This document shows positions 7,505 to 16,065 of a DNA stretch of 64,000 nucleotides, piece by piece (position 1 is the stretch's first letter; every line of letters begins with the position of its first letter). This DNA comes from Maritimibacter sp. (lineage in GTDB: Bacteria > Pseudomonadota > Alphaproteobacteria > Rhodobacterales > Rhodobacteraceae). Where the stretch lies: positions 310,001 through 374,000 of the forward strand of contig NZNT01000015.1 of NCBI GenBank assembly GCA_002695005.1, in the 5' to 3' direction. The position numbers were made by a program, and so were the translations under genes. The notes under the pieces were generated by a model. It was given only the letters and a program-made list of their open reading frames with translations. It was not told the DNA's origin and searched no databases.

Positions 7505-10500
7505 GCCATCGTCTCGACGGAAAGGGGCGGCTTATCGACCGTTCCAAGCAACTGCGCTTCACGTTCAACGGCAAGTCCATGACAGGCTATGAGGGCGACA
7601 CGCTCGCCTCCGCGCTTCTGGGTGCCGGCCAGTCGGTCATGGGCCGCAGTTTCAAGTATCACCGCCCGCGCGGCGTCGTCGCCGCCGGGGTCGAAGAGCC
7701 CAACGCACTGATGAACCTGGGGCGGGGTGGCCGGTTCGAGCCGAACCAGCGCGCCACCACCACGCCGCTCTTCGACGGGCTGACCGCGACGAGCCAGAAC
7801 CACTGGCCGTCGCTCGACTTCGACGTGGGCGCAGTCAACGACATGGCCGCGCGTTTCCTGCCCGCCGGGTTCTACTACAAGACCTTCATGTTCCCGCGTT
7901 TCGCGTGGAAGCACGTTTTCGAGCCGTTCATCCGCAAATCGGCGGGGCTGGGCCAGTCTCCGACCGAGCCGGATGCGGACCGCTATGAACACGCCTATCA
8001 CCACACCGATGTCCTCGTGATCGGCGGGGGAGTCGCGGGCCTTACCGCGGCCCGTGCTGCGGGCGCCGGCGGAGCCAAGGTCATGGTGCTGGAGCAGACC
8101 GCCCACTGGGGCGGGCGCGCGCCCGTGGACGGCGGCGAGATCGACGGGACCGACCCGGAAACATGGGTGAACTCTGCCGTTGAAGGGCTTGAAAACGCTC
8201 AGAACGTCACGCTACGGCCCAATTGCATGGGCGCCGGTGTCTATGACCACGGTTATGTGCTGGGCTATGAGCGTGTGGCCGAAACGACCCCCGGCGACGG
8301 ACGCCCGCGCCACCGCCTGTGGCGCATCCGCGCGAAACAGATCGTGACCGCCACCGGCGCGATCGAGCGGCCGTTGTCCTTTCCGGGCAACGACGTGCCG
8401 GGCGTCATGCTCGCCTCGGCCGTGCGCGACTATGTCGTGAACTGGGGCGTGGCCCCCGGCAAGCGCACGGTGATCGTGACCAACAACGACGACGCCTACC
8501 TGACCGCGCTCGCGCTGAAGGCCGCGAAACTCGAGGTGCCCGCCATCATCGACGTGCGCCCGACGCTCATGGGGCCACTGGCCGAAAAGGCGCGCAAGGC
8601 GGGCATAAGGCTCATGTCGGGCAAGGCGCTTGTCGGTGTGAAGGGAAAGAAGGGCGTGACCGCCGTGATGGTCTCCGACCTCGAAGGCAAGGCCTCCCCG
8701 GAAGCCATCGACTGCGATTGCGTCGCCATGTCCGGCGGCTGGTCGCCCGTCGTCCACCTGTGGTCGCACTGTGGCGGCAAACTCACCTGGGACGATCATG
8801 AGGCGATATTCAAGCCCGACCCGACACGCCCGCCGCTGGGCGCGGACGGGCAGGCCTTCGTCGCGACCGCGGGCAACGCCTCTGGCGCGATGGGTCTGGC
8901 CGAGGCGCTGGCCGACGGACACGAAGTCGGGCGTCAGGCGGCCAAGGCCGCGGGCGGCACGCTGACCCGAAAAGCCGCGCCGAAGGCCGCCGAGACCGAA
9001 CGGCAGCCGATCAAGCAGGTCTGGATCATGCCGACGTCGGCGGGTCCCGACAAGCGCATGAAGATGTGGCTCGACTACCAGAACGACGTGAAGGGGTCAG
9101 ACGTCCAGCTCGCCGCGCAGGAGGGCTACCAGAGCGTCGAACACGCCAAGCGCTACACCACGCTCGGCATGGCGACGGATCAGGGGAAACTGAGTAACAT
9201 CAACGGCCTCGCCGTTCTTTCTGATGCACTGGGTCAACCCATCCCGCAGACCGGCACGACCACATTCCGCCCGCCCTATACACCGATCAGCATGGGCGCC
9301 ATCGCGGGCGAAGCGCGGGGGCCCCTGTTCCAACCGATCCGTCGCACCCCGATGCATGCGCTGCACGAAACCGCAGGCGCGGTGTGGGAGCCGGTGGGCC
9401 ACTGGCGCCGTCCGTTCTGCTTCGCGCGCACCGGCGAGAGTGACCACGAGGCGGTGAACCGAGAGATCGTGAACACACGCGAGAATGTCGGCATGCTCGA
9501 CGCCTCGACGCTGGGCAAGATCCTCGTCACCGGGCCGGATGCGGGCAAGTTCCTCGACATGCTCTACACCAACATGATGTCGACGCTGCCGGTGGGCAAA
9601 TGCCGCTATGGCCTGATGTGTTCGGAAAACGGGTTCCTGTCGGATGACGGCGTCGTGGCCCGGATCGACGAGCAGACCTGGCTCTGCCACACCACGACCG
9701 GCGGCGCGGACCGCATCCACGGACACATGGAGGACTGGCTCCAGTGCGAATGGTGGGATTGGAAGGTCTACACCGCGAACCTGACCGAGCAATACGCGCA
9801 GGTCGCCGTGGCTGGTCCGAAAGCACGGAAAGTGCTGGAGGCTCTGGGCGGCATGGACGTCTCGAAAGAGGCGATGCCCTTCATGACATGGCACGACGGC
9901 ACGCTCGCCGATATCCCGGCGCGGGTCTTCCGCATCAGCTTCACCGGCGAACTCAGCTACGAGATCGCGGTGCCCGCCAACCGTGGCGCGGAACTGTGGG
10001 AGAAGGTGCGCGAAGCGGGGGCCGAACACGGCATCCAACCCTACGGGACCGAGGCGATGCACATCATGCGCGCCGAAAAGGGCTTCATCATGATCGGGGA
10101 CGAAACCGACGGCACCGTGATCCCGCAGGATCTTGGCCTGCACTGGGCGATCTCGAAGAAGAAAGAGGACTATCTGGGCAAGCGCGCGCAGGAACGGTCT
10201 TTCATGGCCAGCCCGGACCGCTGGCAGCTCGTGGGTCTCCAGACCCTCGACGGCTCGGTCATCCCGGACGGGGCCTATGCGGTGGGCGAGGGGCGAAACG
10301 CCAATGGCCAGCGCAACACCATCGGCCGCGTGACCTCGACCTACTACTCGCCGACCATCAGGAAGGGGATCGCGATGGGCCTGATTCACGAGGGACCGCA
10401 GCGGATGGGCGAGGTGGTCGACTTCGCGACCCTCGACGGCACCGGCACGGTCATCAAGGCGAAGATCGTCGACACCTGTTTCTACGACAAGGAAGGAGCC

Positions 10501-10515
10501 AAGGCCGATGTCTAA
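7501..10515 (+). CDS. soxA: Sarcosine oxidase subunit alpha
   Basis: This 1004-residue subunit has the usual alpha-subunit length. The N-terminal region (about 15-110) is a ferredoxin-like fold (FTFNGKSMTGYEGDTLASAL). A dinucleotide-binding domain follows with VIGGGVAGLTAARAAG at about 173-188; in characterised enzymes this domain binds NAD+. The last ~380 residues are a GcvT-like, folate-binding aminomethyltransferase domain, which accepts the formaldehyde-level carbon onto tetrahydrofolate. The gene overlaps soxD by four bases and soxG by eight. Confidence 0.96.
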   Translation: MSHRLDGKGRLIDRSKQLRFTFNGKSMTGYEGDTLASALLGAGQSVMGRSFKYHRPRGVVAAGVEEPNALMNLGRGGRFEPNQRATTTPLFDGLTATSQNHWPSLDFDVGAVNDMAARFLPAGFYYKTFMFPRFAWKHVFEPFIRKSAGLGQSPTEPDADRYEHAYHHTDVLVIGGGVAGLTAARAAGAGGAKVMVLEQTAHWGGRAPVDGGEIDGTDPETWVNSAVEGLENAQNVTLRPNCMGAGVYDHGYVLGYERVAETTPGDGRPRHRLWRIRAKQIVTATGAIERPLSFPGNDVPGVMLASAVRDYVVNWGVAPGKRTVIVTNNDDAYLTALALKAAKLEVPAIIDVRPTLMGPLAEKARKAGIRLMSGKALVGVKGKKGVTAVMVSDLEGKASPEAIDCDCVAMSGGWSPVVHLWSHCGGKLTWDDHEAIFKPDPTRPPLGADGQAFVATAGNASGAMGLAEALADGHEVGRQAAKAAGGTLTRKAAPKAAETERQPIKQVWIMPTSAGPDKRMKMWLDYQNDVKGSDVQLAAQEGYQSVEHAKRYTTLGMATDQGKLSNINGLAVLSDALGQPIPQTGTTTFRPPYTPISMGAIAGEARGPLFQPIRRTPMHALHETAGAVWEPVGHWRRPFCFARTGESDHEAVNREIVNTRENVGMLDASTLGKILVTGPDAGKFLDMLYTNMMSTLPVGKCRYGLMCSENGFLSDDGVVARIDEQTWLCHTTTGGADRIHGHMEDWLQCEWWDWKVYTANLTEQYAQVAVAGPKARKVLEALGGMDVSKEAMPFMTWHDGTLADIPARVFRISFTGELSYEIAVPANRGAELWEKVREAGAEHGIQPYGTEAMHIMRAEKGFIMIGDETDGTVIPQDLGLHWAISKKKEDYLGKRAQERSFMASPDRWQLVGLQTLDGSVIPDGAYAVGEGRNANGQRNTIGRVTSTYYSPTIRKGIAMGLIHEGPQRMGEVVDFATLDGTGTVIKAKIVDTCFYDKEGAKADV

Positions 10516-11056
10516 GGCTGTCTCCGCGCTGAACGGCGCCACCGTCACGGGCTTCGCCCGCGTCACCGATACGGGCTGTCGCGGCATGATCACGCTGCGT
10601 GGCGCGCCCGAAGTGCTCACGCGGGTGGCGACCGCGATCGGCCTGCCGACCCCCGATACGCTCCATATGGCGACGAAAGAGGGGCTGGCCGTGGGCTGGA
10701 TGTCGCCCGACGAACTGCTGGTTCTGTGTCCTTACGAGGATGCGCCGGCACTGGCCGAAACGGCACGCGGGGCTGCGGGCAAGGATCACGCGCTGGTCGC
10801 TGTCGTGTCGGACGCGCGCGCCGTGATCCGGGTCGAGGGCGAGAAGGCCGACGAGGTTCTGCGCAAGCTCACGCCCGCCAACCTCGACGCTTTCGAGCCC
10901 GGGATGATCCGGCGCACACGCCTTGCCCAGGCCGCGGGGGCGTTCTGGAAACCCGATGCGAATGGGTTCGAGGTCATGTGTTTCCGCAGCGAAGCCGAGT
11001 ACGTCTTCGGCCTGTTGGAAAACGCGGCCCAGAAGGGTGCCGAACTGGGCCTCTGA
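10508..11056 (+). CDS. soxG: Sarcosine oxidase subunit gamma
   Basis: This 182-residue protein overlaps the end of soxA by eight bases and completes the soxBDAG set. It has the GcvT-like fold of gamma subunits, with WMSPDELLVL near residues 62-71 and the repeated strand-helix pattern AVIRVEGEKADEVLRKL. Gamma is the least conserved subunit and packs against alpha. The stop is followed by a modest hairpin (GTTTCGC at 11093-11099 with GCGAAAC at 11113-11119) without a T-run. Confidence 0.93.
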   Translation: MSKAVSALNGATVTGFARVTDTGCRGMITLRGAPEVLTRVATAIGLPTPDTLHMATKEGLAVGWMSPDELLVLCPYEDAPALAETARGAAGKDHALVAVVSDARAVIRVEGEKADEVLRKLTPANLDAFEPGMIRRTRLAQAAGAFWKPDANGFEVMCFRSEAEYVFGLLENAAQKGAELGL

Positions 11057-11202
11057 TCCGTACGAATGGGGTGACATACGGGCGCGGACGATGTTTCGCG
11101 CCCGCCGGTTTTGCGAAACGCGACGGCGACGCGTGCGGTTCCCTGCACAGCTCTCGTGCGCGAAATTATCCGCCGCAAACGGGAAATCCGCCCCCGCGCC
11201 CC

Positions 11203-11232
11203 TTGACTGTGTTCGTGGCGGGGGCCCATCTA
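11203..11232 (+). promoter_or_regulatory. Probable sigma-70 promoter of sodB
   Basis: TTGACT and CATCTA are separated by 18 bases, and the sodB ATG follows 38 bases after the -10 box. The -35 is nearly consensus. Confidence 0.55.
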
Positions 11233-11270
11233 AGGCCCAACGCACACCAGAAGAACAGGGGGATATCCCA

Positions 11271-11870
11271 ATGGCATTCGAACTTCCCGACCTTCCGTAC
11301 GCCCACGACGCGCTGGCCGATCTTGGCATGTCGAAGGAGACGATGGAGTATCACCACGACATCCACCACAAGGCCTATGTCGACAACGGCAACAAGGCGA
11401 TTGCCGGCACCGAGTGGGAAGGCAAGTCCGTCGACGAGATCATCAAGGGCACCTATGACGCGAACGCCGTCGCCCAGTCGGGGATCTTCAACAACGCCTC
11501 GCAATACTGGAACCACAACCAGTTCTGGGAAATGATGGGTCCGGGCGAGAAAAAGATGCCGGGCGAGCTGGAAAAAGCGCTCACCGAAGCCTTCGGCTCG
11601 GTCGACAAGTTCAAGGAAGACTTCTCCGCCGCCGGCGCCGGACAGTTCGGCTCGGGCTGGGCCTGGCTGGTGAAAGACACCGACGGGTCGCTCAAGGTGA
11701 CCAAGACCGAGAACGGCGTGAACCCGCTCTGCTTCGGTCAGACCGCGCTTCTGGGCTGCGACGTGTGGGAGCACTCTTACTACATCGACTTCCGCAACAA
11801 GCGTCCGGCCTACCTCACGAACTTCCTCGACAACCTCGTGAACTGGGAAAACGTCGCCTCGCGCATGTGA
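11271..11870 (+). CDS. sodB: Superoxide dismutase, iron type
   Basis: This 199-residue cytoplasmic enzyme converts superoxide to H2O2 and oxygen. The metal ligands are visible: His28 (in EYHHDIHHKAYV), the His of YWNHNQFW, and the Asp and His of DVWEHSYYIDF. FNNASQYWNHNQFW carries the Gln at the position typical of Fe-SodB. The ATG at 11271 has a purine-rich site (CAGGGGGAT) upstream; the frame is open further upstream into the promoter. It is probably monocistronic, with a promoter before it and a strong terminator after it. Confidence 0.96.
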   Translation: MAFELPDLPYAHDALADLGMSKETMEYHHDIHHKAYVDNGNKAIAGTEWEGKSVDEIIKGTYDANAVAQSGIFNNASQYWNHNQFWEMMGPGEKKMPGELEKALTEAFGSVDKFKEDFSAAGAGQFGSGWAWLVKDTDGSLKVTKTENGVNPLCFGQTALLGCDVWEHSYYIDFRNKRPAYLTNFLDNLVNWENVASRM

Positions 11871-11897
11871 TCCCTGACCCAAGAGTTGCTGAACGGT

Positions 11898-11927
11898 GGC
11901 CGCCCCAAGGGGCGGCCGCTTTTTTTT
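11898..11927 (+). terminator. Terminator of sodB
   Basis: A perfect 9-bp stem GGCCGCCCC/GGGGCGGCC with a two-base loop is followed by GC and a run of eight T. It lies about 28 bases after the sodB stop. Confidence 0.9.
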
Positions 11928-12050
11928 GTGGGTTTGGTCTGCACAGGCGCAGACCAAACCTCCCGGTCGGGGCTTTGGGCCCACCAAAGCAAGCTCTGGA
12001 ACAGGGCGCGCGCGCGAGGCGTTTTGGGGGAAAGGCGAAAGGAGGCTCAC

Positions 12051-12278
12051 ATGGCTGAACGCAAACGCTCCAAGGACGGACATAGCGAGACTGAAGAGAT
12101 CCTCGGCGGCAAGCCCGAAAAGCTGGACGAGACCGCGCAGGAAGGGGCCAAGGGCGGCAACCTTCAGCGAAAAGTCGGCACGAGGGACGAGGAGAAGCGG
12201 GTGGATGAGACCTCCGCCGGCAACACCCGCCCGCTGGGTGGCGACGAGGACGGGTCGGGTGACAAGGAAAAGGTCTGA
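12051..12278 (+). CDS. Small highly charged hypothetical protein
   Basis: This 75-residue protein is made almost wholly of charged and small residues (Lys, Glu, Asp, Gly, Arg), with no hydrophobic segment and no cysteine. It is predicted to be intrinsically disordered and recalls small stress- or hydrophilin-type proteins, though I recognise no family. The ATG at 12051 has GGAGG eight bases upstream, and a clear terminator follows the stop, so it reads as a genuine single-gene unit. The frame extends upstream into the sodB terminator, which excludes the longer start. Confidence 0.65.
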   Translation: MAERKRSKDGHSETEEILGGKPEKLDETAQEGAKGGNLQRKVGTRDEEKRVDETSAGNTRPLGGDEDGSGDKEKV

Positions 12279-12300
12279 CCCGACCCGTATACGGAACCGA

Positions 12301-12327
12301 GGCCCCGCCAGTGAGCGGGGCCTTTTT
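12301..12327 (+). terminator. Terminator after the small charged protein
   Basis: GGCCCCGC and GCGGGGCC pair perfectly around a six-base loop and are followed by TTTTT. The converging gene's stop codon lies immediately after. Confidence 0.88.
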
Positions 12328-12330
12328 CTG

Positions 12331-12867
12331 TCAGTCCGGGTGAATGTCGCGCGGCGTGCAGCCCGCCTCCAGAATGACCGCCGTCCAGTTGATGTCCGCC
12401 GTAAGGCCGAGGTTCGCGAGCCATGCCTCCTGCGCGCGGTAGGCGCCCTCTTCCTGCGCGGCGGGACAGTAGAAGTGGTGCGGGGCCTGCCGGTGGTGGA
12501 CCAGTTCATGAAGCAGCACGGCCATGTCTTGAGGGTCTTCTGCCGACCACGGCTGCACGAGATAGATCGTCCCGGTCTCCCCATCATAAAGCCCGCGCGT
12601 GTCGCCGTGACCGCGTCCCGGCAGACCGCCGATGAGGTTCGCGTCCCGCGGCATGATCAGTTCGACGCGGGGCGCGGACCCGCGCCGGGGCCAGGGGACA
12701 TGGGTATCGAGCCAGTCCTCGAGCATCCCGACGAGGGGCGCCCCCACGACATCTGACCGCGTGAGCGCCGCCGGGTGGACGTCTTCGGCTGACACGGGCG
12801 TCAGCGGGGCGATCAGACACAGGGAGAGAGTCGCCAGCCAGCGGCCGACGCGGGGCAGGTAAGACAT
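12331..12867 (-). CDS. Secreted zincin-like hypothetical protein (resembles DUF6647)
   Basis: This 178-residue protein has a signal peptide (hydrophobic core LATLSLCLIAPLT, cleavage probably after VSA at residue 27). It carries a zinc-metalloprotease-like HExxH motif, HELVH at residues 120-124, followed by another His. The central SAPRVELIMP and TGTIYLVQPW stretches look like the strand preceding the zincin helix. A C-terminal Cys pairs with another (YCPAAQ...GCTPRD). A peptidase role is inferred from HExxH only; no third ligand is obvious. The ATG at 12867 gives a normal signal peptide, whereas the open frame runs 45 codons further into the LysR promoter region. Confidence 0.7.
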   Translation of the reverse strand: MSYLPRVGRWLATLSLCLIAPLTPVSAEDVHPAALTRSDVVGAPLVGMLEDWLDTHVPWPRRGSAPRVELIMPRDANLIGGLPGRGHGDTRGLYDGETGTIYLVQPWSAEDPQDMAVLLHELVHHRQAPHHFYCPAAQEEGAYRAQEAWLANLGLTADINWTAVILEAGCTPRDIHPD

Positions 12868-12893
12868 TGGGATGTCTCCGTCTTTGGATGGAT

Positions 12894-12923
12894 TTGGTTT
12901 TGAGCCTGATTTGATGCTAAAAT
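12894..12923 (+). promoter_or_regulatory. Possible promoter of the LysR gene
   Basis: TTGGTT and TAAAAT are separated by 18 bases in the 116-base region between the divergent zincin-like and LysR genes. This stretch is AT-richer than its surroundings. Confidence 0.4.
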
Positions 12924-12983
12924 CTGAAGGCACCGACCGCAAAAGACGGTTTTTCACCTGCGGATGAACGGGATTCACGCGCA

Positions 12984-13898
12984 ATGGGACGCAAGCTTCC
13001 ACCCTTCGCCGCGGTGCGCGCCTTCGAGGCCGCCGCCCGGCTCATGAGTTTCAAGGATGCCGCCGATGAGCTGTGCCTGTCACCCTCGGCGGTCAGCCAT
13101 CAGGTGCGCGCGCTGGAGGAGTTCCTCGACACCCGGTTGTTCGAACGGCGCGGCAACGCCATGCACCTGACGTTCACGGGCGAGACCTATGCGGGCCGCC
13201 TCGCTGGTTTGCTGGACGGGATCGATGGCGCGACGCGCGAAGCCCGGGCCGGGGCGCAGCCCGAGGTATTGCGTGTGCTCTGCACGCCGGGCTTCGCGGC
13301 GCGCTGGATGGTGCCGCGCATGGGCGGCTTCGCCCATGCCGACCGGCTGCGGCTGCGCGTCTCGGTCGGGGCGCCTTCCACCGATTTCGCGACGAATGAC
13401 GCCGATGTGGTGATTCACTGGGCCGACGCGCCGGTGCCCGGTGTGATGGTCGAACCCCTGATGTCGTCGGCGCGCTATCCGGTCGTGCGTCCGGACATCA
13501 AGGCGCGGCTGGGGATCGAAACGCCTGCGGACCTCTGCCGCGCGACGCTCATGCATGACGAGACGATGGATATGTGGGCCGAGTGGTTCGAACTGGCGGG
13601 GCATTTGCCCCCGCAGATGCCCGCAGGCCCGGAATTTCCGAACTGCGAGCTGGCGACCACGGCGGCAGAGCAGGGCGGAGGCGTCGCGCTCGCCTATGAC
13701 ATGATGGTGCGTGACACGGTGGCCTCGGGGCGTCTCTTGCGGCTCTTCGATACCGTCACGATGCCTTTCGTCATCTATTCCTTCGCCTGTGATGAGGCGC
13801 GCGCAGAGGAGCCGTTGATCGCGGCCTTCCGCACTTGGCTGCACGCAGAAGTGGCGGAGGACGCGCGGCCCCGCACCGTGGTCAGCGCCGCCGAATAA
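12984..13898 (+). CDS. LysR family transcriptional regulator, GcvA-like
   Basis: This 304-residue regulator begins MGRKLPPFAAVRAFEAAARL, with the winged HTH in about 1-65 (SFKDAADELCLSPSAVSHQV). The effector domain follows. The opening and the AVSHQVR helix are typical of the GcvA subgroup. It is transcribed divergently from the secreted zincin-like gene, which LysR regulators commonly control, but that target is inferred. No metabolic operon adjoins it, so its ligand is unknown. Confidence 0.88.
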   Translation: MGRKLPPFAAVRAFEAAARLMSFKDAADELCLSPSAVSHQVRALEEFLDTRLFERRGNAMHLTFTGETYAGRLAGLLDGIDGATREARAGAQPEVLRVLCTPGFAARWMVPRMGGFAHADRLRLRVSVGAPSTDFATNDADVVIHWADAPVPGVMVEPLMSSARYPVVRPDIKARLGIETPADLCRATLMHDETMDMWAEWFELAGHLPPQMPAGPEFPNCELATTAAEQGGGVALAYDMMVRDTVASGRLLRLFDTVTMPFVIYSFACDEARAEEPLIAAFRTWLHAEVAEDARPRTVVSAAE

Positions 13899-13961
13899 GA
13901 CGGAACTCCGCCAGAGCGCAGAGCGTTTCCCTTTCGATATGACACCGAAAAGGAGCCCCGC

Positions 13962-14417
13962 GTGACACAGATCGAAAATGGCACTTGGGTGCTGGTCGCT
14001 GACAGCGAAAAGGCCCTGTTTCTCGAGAACGTTGCGGATGGAGAAAACCCGCATCTCATCGTGACCCGCGAGGAAGAGCAGGAAAACCCCTCAGACCACG
14101 AACAATCGGCAAACCGCCCCGGCCGGATGAACGACACCGGCGTTCAGCAACGCTCGTCGCTGGACGATACCGACTGGCACGAACTGGCGAAGGAACGCTT
14201 CGCATCCGACCTTGCCGACATCCTGTACAAAAAGGCGCACAAGGGCGCGTTCGACAAGATCGTCATCGCCTGTCCGCCGCAGCTTCTGGGTGATCTGCGC
14301 CACGAACTGCACAAGGAAGTGGAAAGCCGCGTCGTCGGCGAGGTGAAGAAGCTTCTCACCAACCATCCGCTCGATGAGATGGAAAAGATACTCAAGGAAG
14401 AACTCGAAGCGGCCTGA
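13962..14417 (+). CDS. Host attachment family protein
   Basis: This 151-residue soluble protein starts with a strand of the type NGTWVLVADSEKALFLEN and ends with an amphipathic helix (LDEMEKILKEELEA). The middle has FDKIVIACPPQLLGDLRHEL, and this arrangement matches proteins annotated as required for attachment to host cells (AtsE-like). The fold resembles release-factor-like domains, so the historical name may not reflect its biochemistry. The start is GTG at 13962 with AAGGAG upstream. A hairpin follows the stop. Confidence 0.75.
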   Translation: MTQIENGTWVLVADSEKALFLENVADGENPHLIVTREEEQENPSDHEQSANRPGRMNDTGVQQRSSLDDTDWHELAKERFASDLADILYKKAHKGAFDKIVIACPPQLLGDLRHELHKEVESRVVGEVKKLLTNHPLDEMEKILKEELEAA

Positions 14418-14428
14418 CCCGCGCATCA

Positions 14429-14453
14429 GGCGGCCACCCTTTGGGTGGTCGCC
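14429..14453 (+). terminator. Weak hairpin terminator
   Basis: GGCGGCCACCC pairs with GGGTGGTCGCC (one G-T pair) around a three-base loop, 11 bases after the preceding stop. No T-run follows. Confidence 0.5.
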
Positions 14454-14525
14454 ATTCCGGGCGCTTGACCCCGTGCCGAGGGTCTGTCACGTCGCACGCC
14501 TCGGGCATTTATTGGGACGAACGAC

Positions 14526-15467
14526 GTGAGCTATACGGTCAAGGGACTTCTGGCGATGATCGGCGCTTGCGTGATCTGGGGCCTGTCGTCGATCTACTAC
14601 AAAACCCTGTCCCACGTCCCACCGCTTGAGGTCCTGTCCCACCGCACGCTCTGGTCGATGGTGTTCTTCGGCCTTCTGCTCGCATTTCGCGGTCGACTGA
14701 ACGAAGTGGTGCGGCTCATCGGCAGCCGTCAGGTGCTGTTGGTGGCGCTCGCGGCTGTGATGATTTCGACCAACTGGTTTTTCTTCATCTTCTCGGTGCA
14801 GACCGGGCGCGCGCTCGGGGCCTCGCTTGGCTACTACATCTTCCCGCTCGTCGCGGTGCTGCTGGGCGTTGTGATCTTTCGCGAACGCCTCGGCCCGGTT
14901 CGGGGACTCGCGGTCGCCATCGCGGCCGTCGCTGTCCTCATCCTGACCCTGGGACTCGGGGCCGCGCCGTGGATTTCCCTCACCCTCGCAGGCACCTTCG
15001 GCTTTTACGGTGTCGCGAAGAAAGGCGTCGTGGCCGGGCCCGTGGCCAGCGTCACGGCAGAAGTGGTGCTGCTCGCCCCGCTTGCGATCCTCTGGCTCGT
15101 CGGGGTCCATGCGTTGGGATGGGAGGGGATCGTGGGCCGCAACCTTGGCGCGTTCGGGACCAACTGGCACGACACGCTGCTTTTGGCCTTTTCCGGTGTT
15201 CTGACCGGCACGCCGCTGATCCTGTTTTCCTACGCCGCCAAGCGGTTGGGCTACGGGCTCGTGGGATTGCTGCAATACATCAACCCCACGCTGCAATTCC
15301 TTGTGGCGACGTTTCTTTTCCTAGAACCGGTCACGCGCTGGCACCTGATCGCTCTGCCGCTGATCTGGCTGGCGCTCGCGCTCTATTCCTTCGTGACGCT
15401 GCGCGAGGAAAGGGCCGCGTCCAGGGTCCGCGCGAGGGACGCGACGTCGGCCGCGACGCTGACGTAA
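14526..15467 (+). CDS. rarD: EamA family transporter RarD
   Basis: This 313-residue inner-membrane protein has about ten hydrophobic helices. It begins with the RarD-type segment GLLAMIGACVIWGLSSIYYK and ALSHVPPLEVLSHR-like residues (actual text SHVPPLEVLSHRTLWS). The second half has GLLQYINPTLQFLVATFLFLE. RarD belongs to the drug/metabolite transporter superfamily; the substrate is unclear (named for chloramphenicol sensitivity). Its last 85 bases overlap the 3' end of the converging LOG gene, and the extra C-terminal residues after EERAAS are hydrophilic, consistent with a late extension. Confidence 0.88.
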   Translation: MSYTVKGLLAMIGACVIWGLSSIYYKTLSHVPPLEVLSHRTLWSMVFFGLLLAFRGRLNEVVRLIGSRQVLLVALAAVMISTNWFFFIFSVQTGRALGASLGYYIFPLVAVLLGVVIFRERLGPVRGLAVAIAAVAVLILTLGLGAAPWISLTLAGTFGFYGVAKKGVVAGPVASVTAEVVLLAPLAILWLVGVHALGWEGIVGRNLGAFGTNWHDTLLLAFSGVLTGTPLILFSYAAKRLGYGLVGLLQYINPTLQFLVATFLFLEPVTRWHLIALPLIWLALALYSFVTLREERAASRVRARDATSAATLT

Positions 15468-15961
15468 TCGAGCAGCGAGGCATCGGCGAAGCCCTGTTCG
15501 ATGACGTGGCGCATCAGGCCCGTGAGCGGGTCCCAGTAGCCGGCGGTGTTGAGCAGGATCACGGGCTTGTCGTGAAGACCAAGCTGACGCCATGTGAGCA
15601 CCTCGAAGAACTCGTCGAGCGACCCGGCCCCGCCCGGAAGCACCACGACGGCATCCGAATTCATGAACATCACCTTCTTGCGCTCGTGCATGTTCTCGGT
15701 GACCACGAAACTCGTGAGGTCGCGCTTGCCGACCTCGAGGTCGAGCAGGTGGGTCGGGATCACCCCGAAGGTCCGGCCTCCGGCCTCCTGCGCCGCCTGC
15801 GCCACCGCGCCCATCAGCCCGACATCGCCCGCACCATAGACCAACTGCCAGTTCCGGTCGGCCAGAAGCGCCCCCACGGCGCGCGCGTCAGTCTCGAAGG
15901 CCGGATCCGCGCCGAAACGTGAGCCGCAGAAGACACAGACAGAGGCATGAGGGGCGGACAT
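15383..15961 (-). CDS. LOG family protein (TIGR00730-type Rossmann fold)
   Basis: This 192-residue Rossmann protein begins with SVCVFCGSRFGADPAF. It contains LVYGAGDVGLMGAVAQAA and the nucleotide-binding motif PGGAGSLDE, where the family consensus is PGGxGTxxE (Ser here replaces Thr). The family hydrolyses nucleoside 5'-monophosphates at the N-glycosidic bond (cytokinin-activating LOG or PpnN-like) and is often misannotated as lysine decarboxylase. The MHERK segment (ENMHERKKVMF) is also conserved. It overlaps rarD tail to tail by 85 bases. Confidence 0.88.
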   Translation of the reverse strand: MSAPHASVCVFCGSRFGADPAFETDARAVGALLADRNWQLVYGAGDVGLMGAVAQAAQEAGGRTFGVIPTHLLDLEVGKRDLTSFVVTENMHERKKVMFMNSDAVVVLPGGAGSLDEFFEVLTWRQLGLHDKPVILLNTAGYWDPLTGLMRHVIEQGFADASLLDYVSVAADVASLARTLDAALSSRSVTKE

Positions 15962-15985
15962 GGGTTAGCCTTTCGGGAAAGTGTT

Positions 15986-16014
15986 TTGACCCGTGATAGA
16001 CCGGTTGATAAGGT
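15986..16014 (+). promoter_or_regulatory. Possible promoter of the LysM protein gene
   Basis: TTGACC and TAAGGT are separated by 17 bases, and the ATG lies about 52 bases downstream. It is in the divergent region with the LOG gene. Confidence 0.4.
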
Positions 16015-16065
16015 CGCTCAAGCTCTGGGGAAACGGGGCGTTCGGGGGACGGCGAAAGGGTAAGA

